Shown: piece after piece, positions 5,320 through 5,637 of the stretch
Layout of the letters: every line of letters begins with the position of its first letter
Position numbering within the stretch: the stretch's first letter is position 1
Source of the DNA: an uncultured Comamonadaceae bacterium
GTDB lineage: Bacteria > Pseudomonadota > Gammaproteobacteria > Burkholderiales > Burkholderiaceae_C
NCBI GenBank assembly: GCA_937893415.1
Contig: CALBWZ010000056.1
Coordinates: forward strand, 1-5,637
Direction of reading: 5' to 3'
DNA length: 5,637 bases
Program-made: the position numbers and the translations under genes
The notes under the pieces: model-generated
Seen by the model: only the letters and a program-made list of their open reading frames with translations
Database searches by the model: none
What the model was told of the DNA's origin: nothing

Positions 5320-5637
5320 TTACACAGCTGCCGTTGCGACAACCTCGATTTTATAGTTGGGGTTGGCCAATCTAGCTTCCACGGTAGCGCGTGGCGGTGT
5401 GTGGCCTGGTGCCACCCAGACATCCCACACCTCATTCATGGCGGCCATGTCGCCAATGCTTGACAGGTAAATCTCCACACGCAGCAAGCGTGTTTTATGA
5501 GTCCCCACCTCTTTCAATCGCATATCGATTTGCGCCAAGATATCCTCGGTTTGACCGCGAATATCGGTGTCACCGCGCTCTGGCACCATGCCGGCCAGAT
5601 ACACCACACCGTTGTAGACGGCGGATTCGCTCAAACG
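5320..5637 (-). CDS. RidA-family enamine/imine deaminase (5' end beyond the window)
   Basis: The frame gives 105 residues ending in TAA and is still open at the right edge. RidA (YjgF/YER057c/UK114) trimers hydrolyse reactive enamine/imine intermediates such as 2-aminoacrylate formed by PLP enzymes. SESAVYNGVVYLAGMVPE is the N-terminal strand pair, DIRGQTEDILAQID the first helix, MAAMNEVWDVWVAPG the second helix, and PPRATVEARLANPNYKIEVVATAAV the C-terminal part. That last segment holds the conserved active-site Arg (PPRA) and the Glu in KIEV. An internal TTG at 5634 is unlikely to be the start, because family members have roughly ten more residues ahead of R-L-S-E-S-A. The subfamily is not settled: this group differs somewhat from E. 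coli RidA, so its best substrate is uncertain. Confidence 0.88.
   Translation of the reverse strand, partial: RLSESAVYNGVVYLAGMVPERGDTDIRGQTEDILAQIDMRLKEVGTHKTRLLRVEIYLSSIGDMAAMNEVWDVWVAPGHTPPRATVEARLANPNYKIEVVATAAV

Overview
The window looks like a chromosomal core segment from a betaproteobacterium, most likely order Burkholderiales and probably family Comamonadaceae. This is judged from recalled protein resemblance: a phasin beginning MLTAEQIA, an HDAC11-like deacetylase, a type I MurB, YajQ, and a RidA of the 'SESAVYNGVVYLAG' type. No search was run. I see no phage genes, transposase, CRISPR array, tRNA or rRNA.

Layout. Positions 1-2710 form a run of minus-strand genes. In transcription order they are an HDAC-like deacetylase (2710-1778), a hot-dog acyl-CoA thioesterase (1708-1178), a nitroreductase (1181-450, sharing a 4-base ATGA overlap with the thioesterase), a 36-codon reading frame resembling the N-terminus of a D-glycerate/2-hydroxyacid dehydrogenase (391-281, probably a gene remnant), and the 5' end of rmuC (248 to beyond the left edge). 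A 239-base divergent control region (2711-2949) separates this run from a plus-strand phasin gene (2950-3492). The phasin gene has a good sigma70-type promoter, two near-palindromic TGC boxes exactly 60 bp apart on either side of that promoter, and a strong rho-independent terminator (3599-3637). murB then lies on the minus strand (4725-3658), divergent from yajQ (4813-5298, plus). A RidA-family gene (minus) converges on yajQ and runs off the right edge.

How it fits together. Most genes are housekeeping: peptidoglycan precursor synthesis (MurB), nucleotide/c-di-GMP-binding YajQ, enamine/imine detoxification (RidA), and genome maintenance (RmuC). The phasin shows that the organism stores polyhydroxyalkanoate (PHA). 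The TGC boxes fit PhaR-type control, in which the repressor leaves the DNA when PHA granules form. The deacetylase, thioesterase and nitroreductase may form one transcription unit, but only the thioesterase-nitroreductase pair is tightly linked. Their substrates cannot be read from the sequence.

I do not see a clear new multi-gene system. The best leads are the paired TGC boxes around the phasin promoter, the structured phasin 3' UTR that carries three anti-Shine-Dalgarno-like CTCCT motifs before the terminator (a candidate 3'-UTR-derived small RNA), and the dehydrogenase remnant upstream of rmuC.
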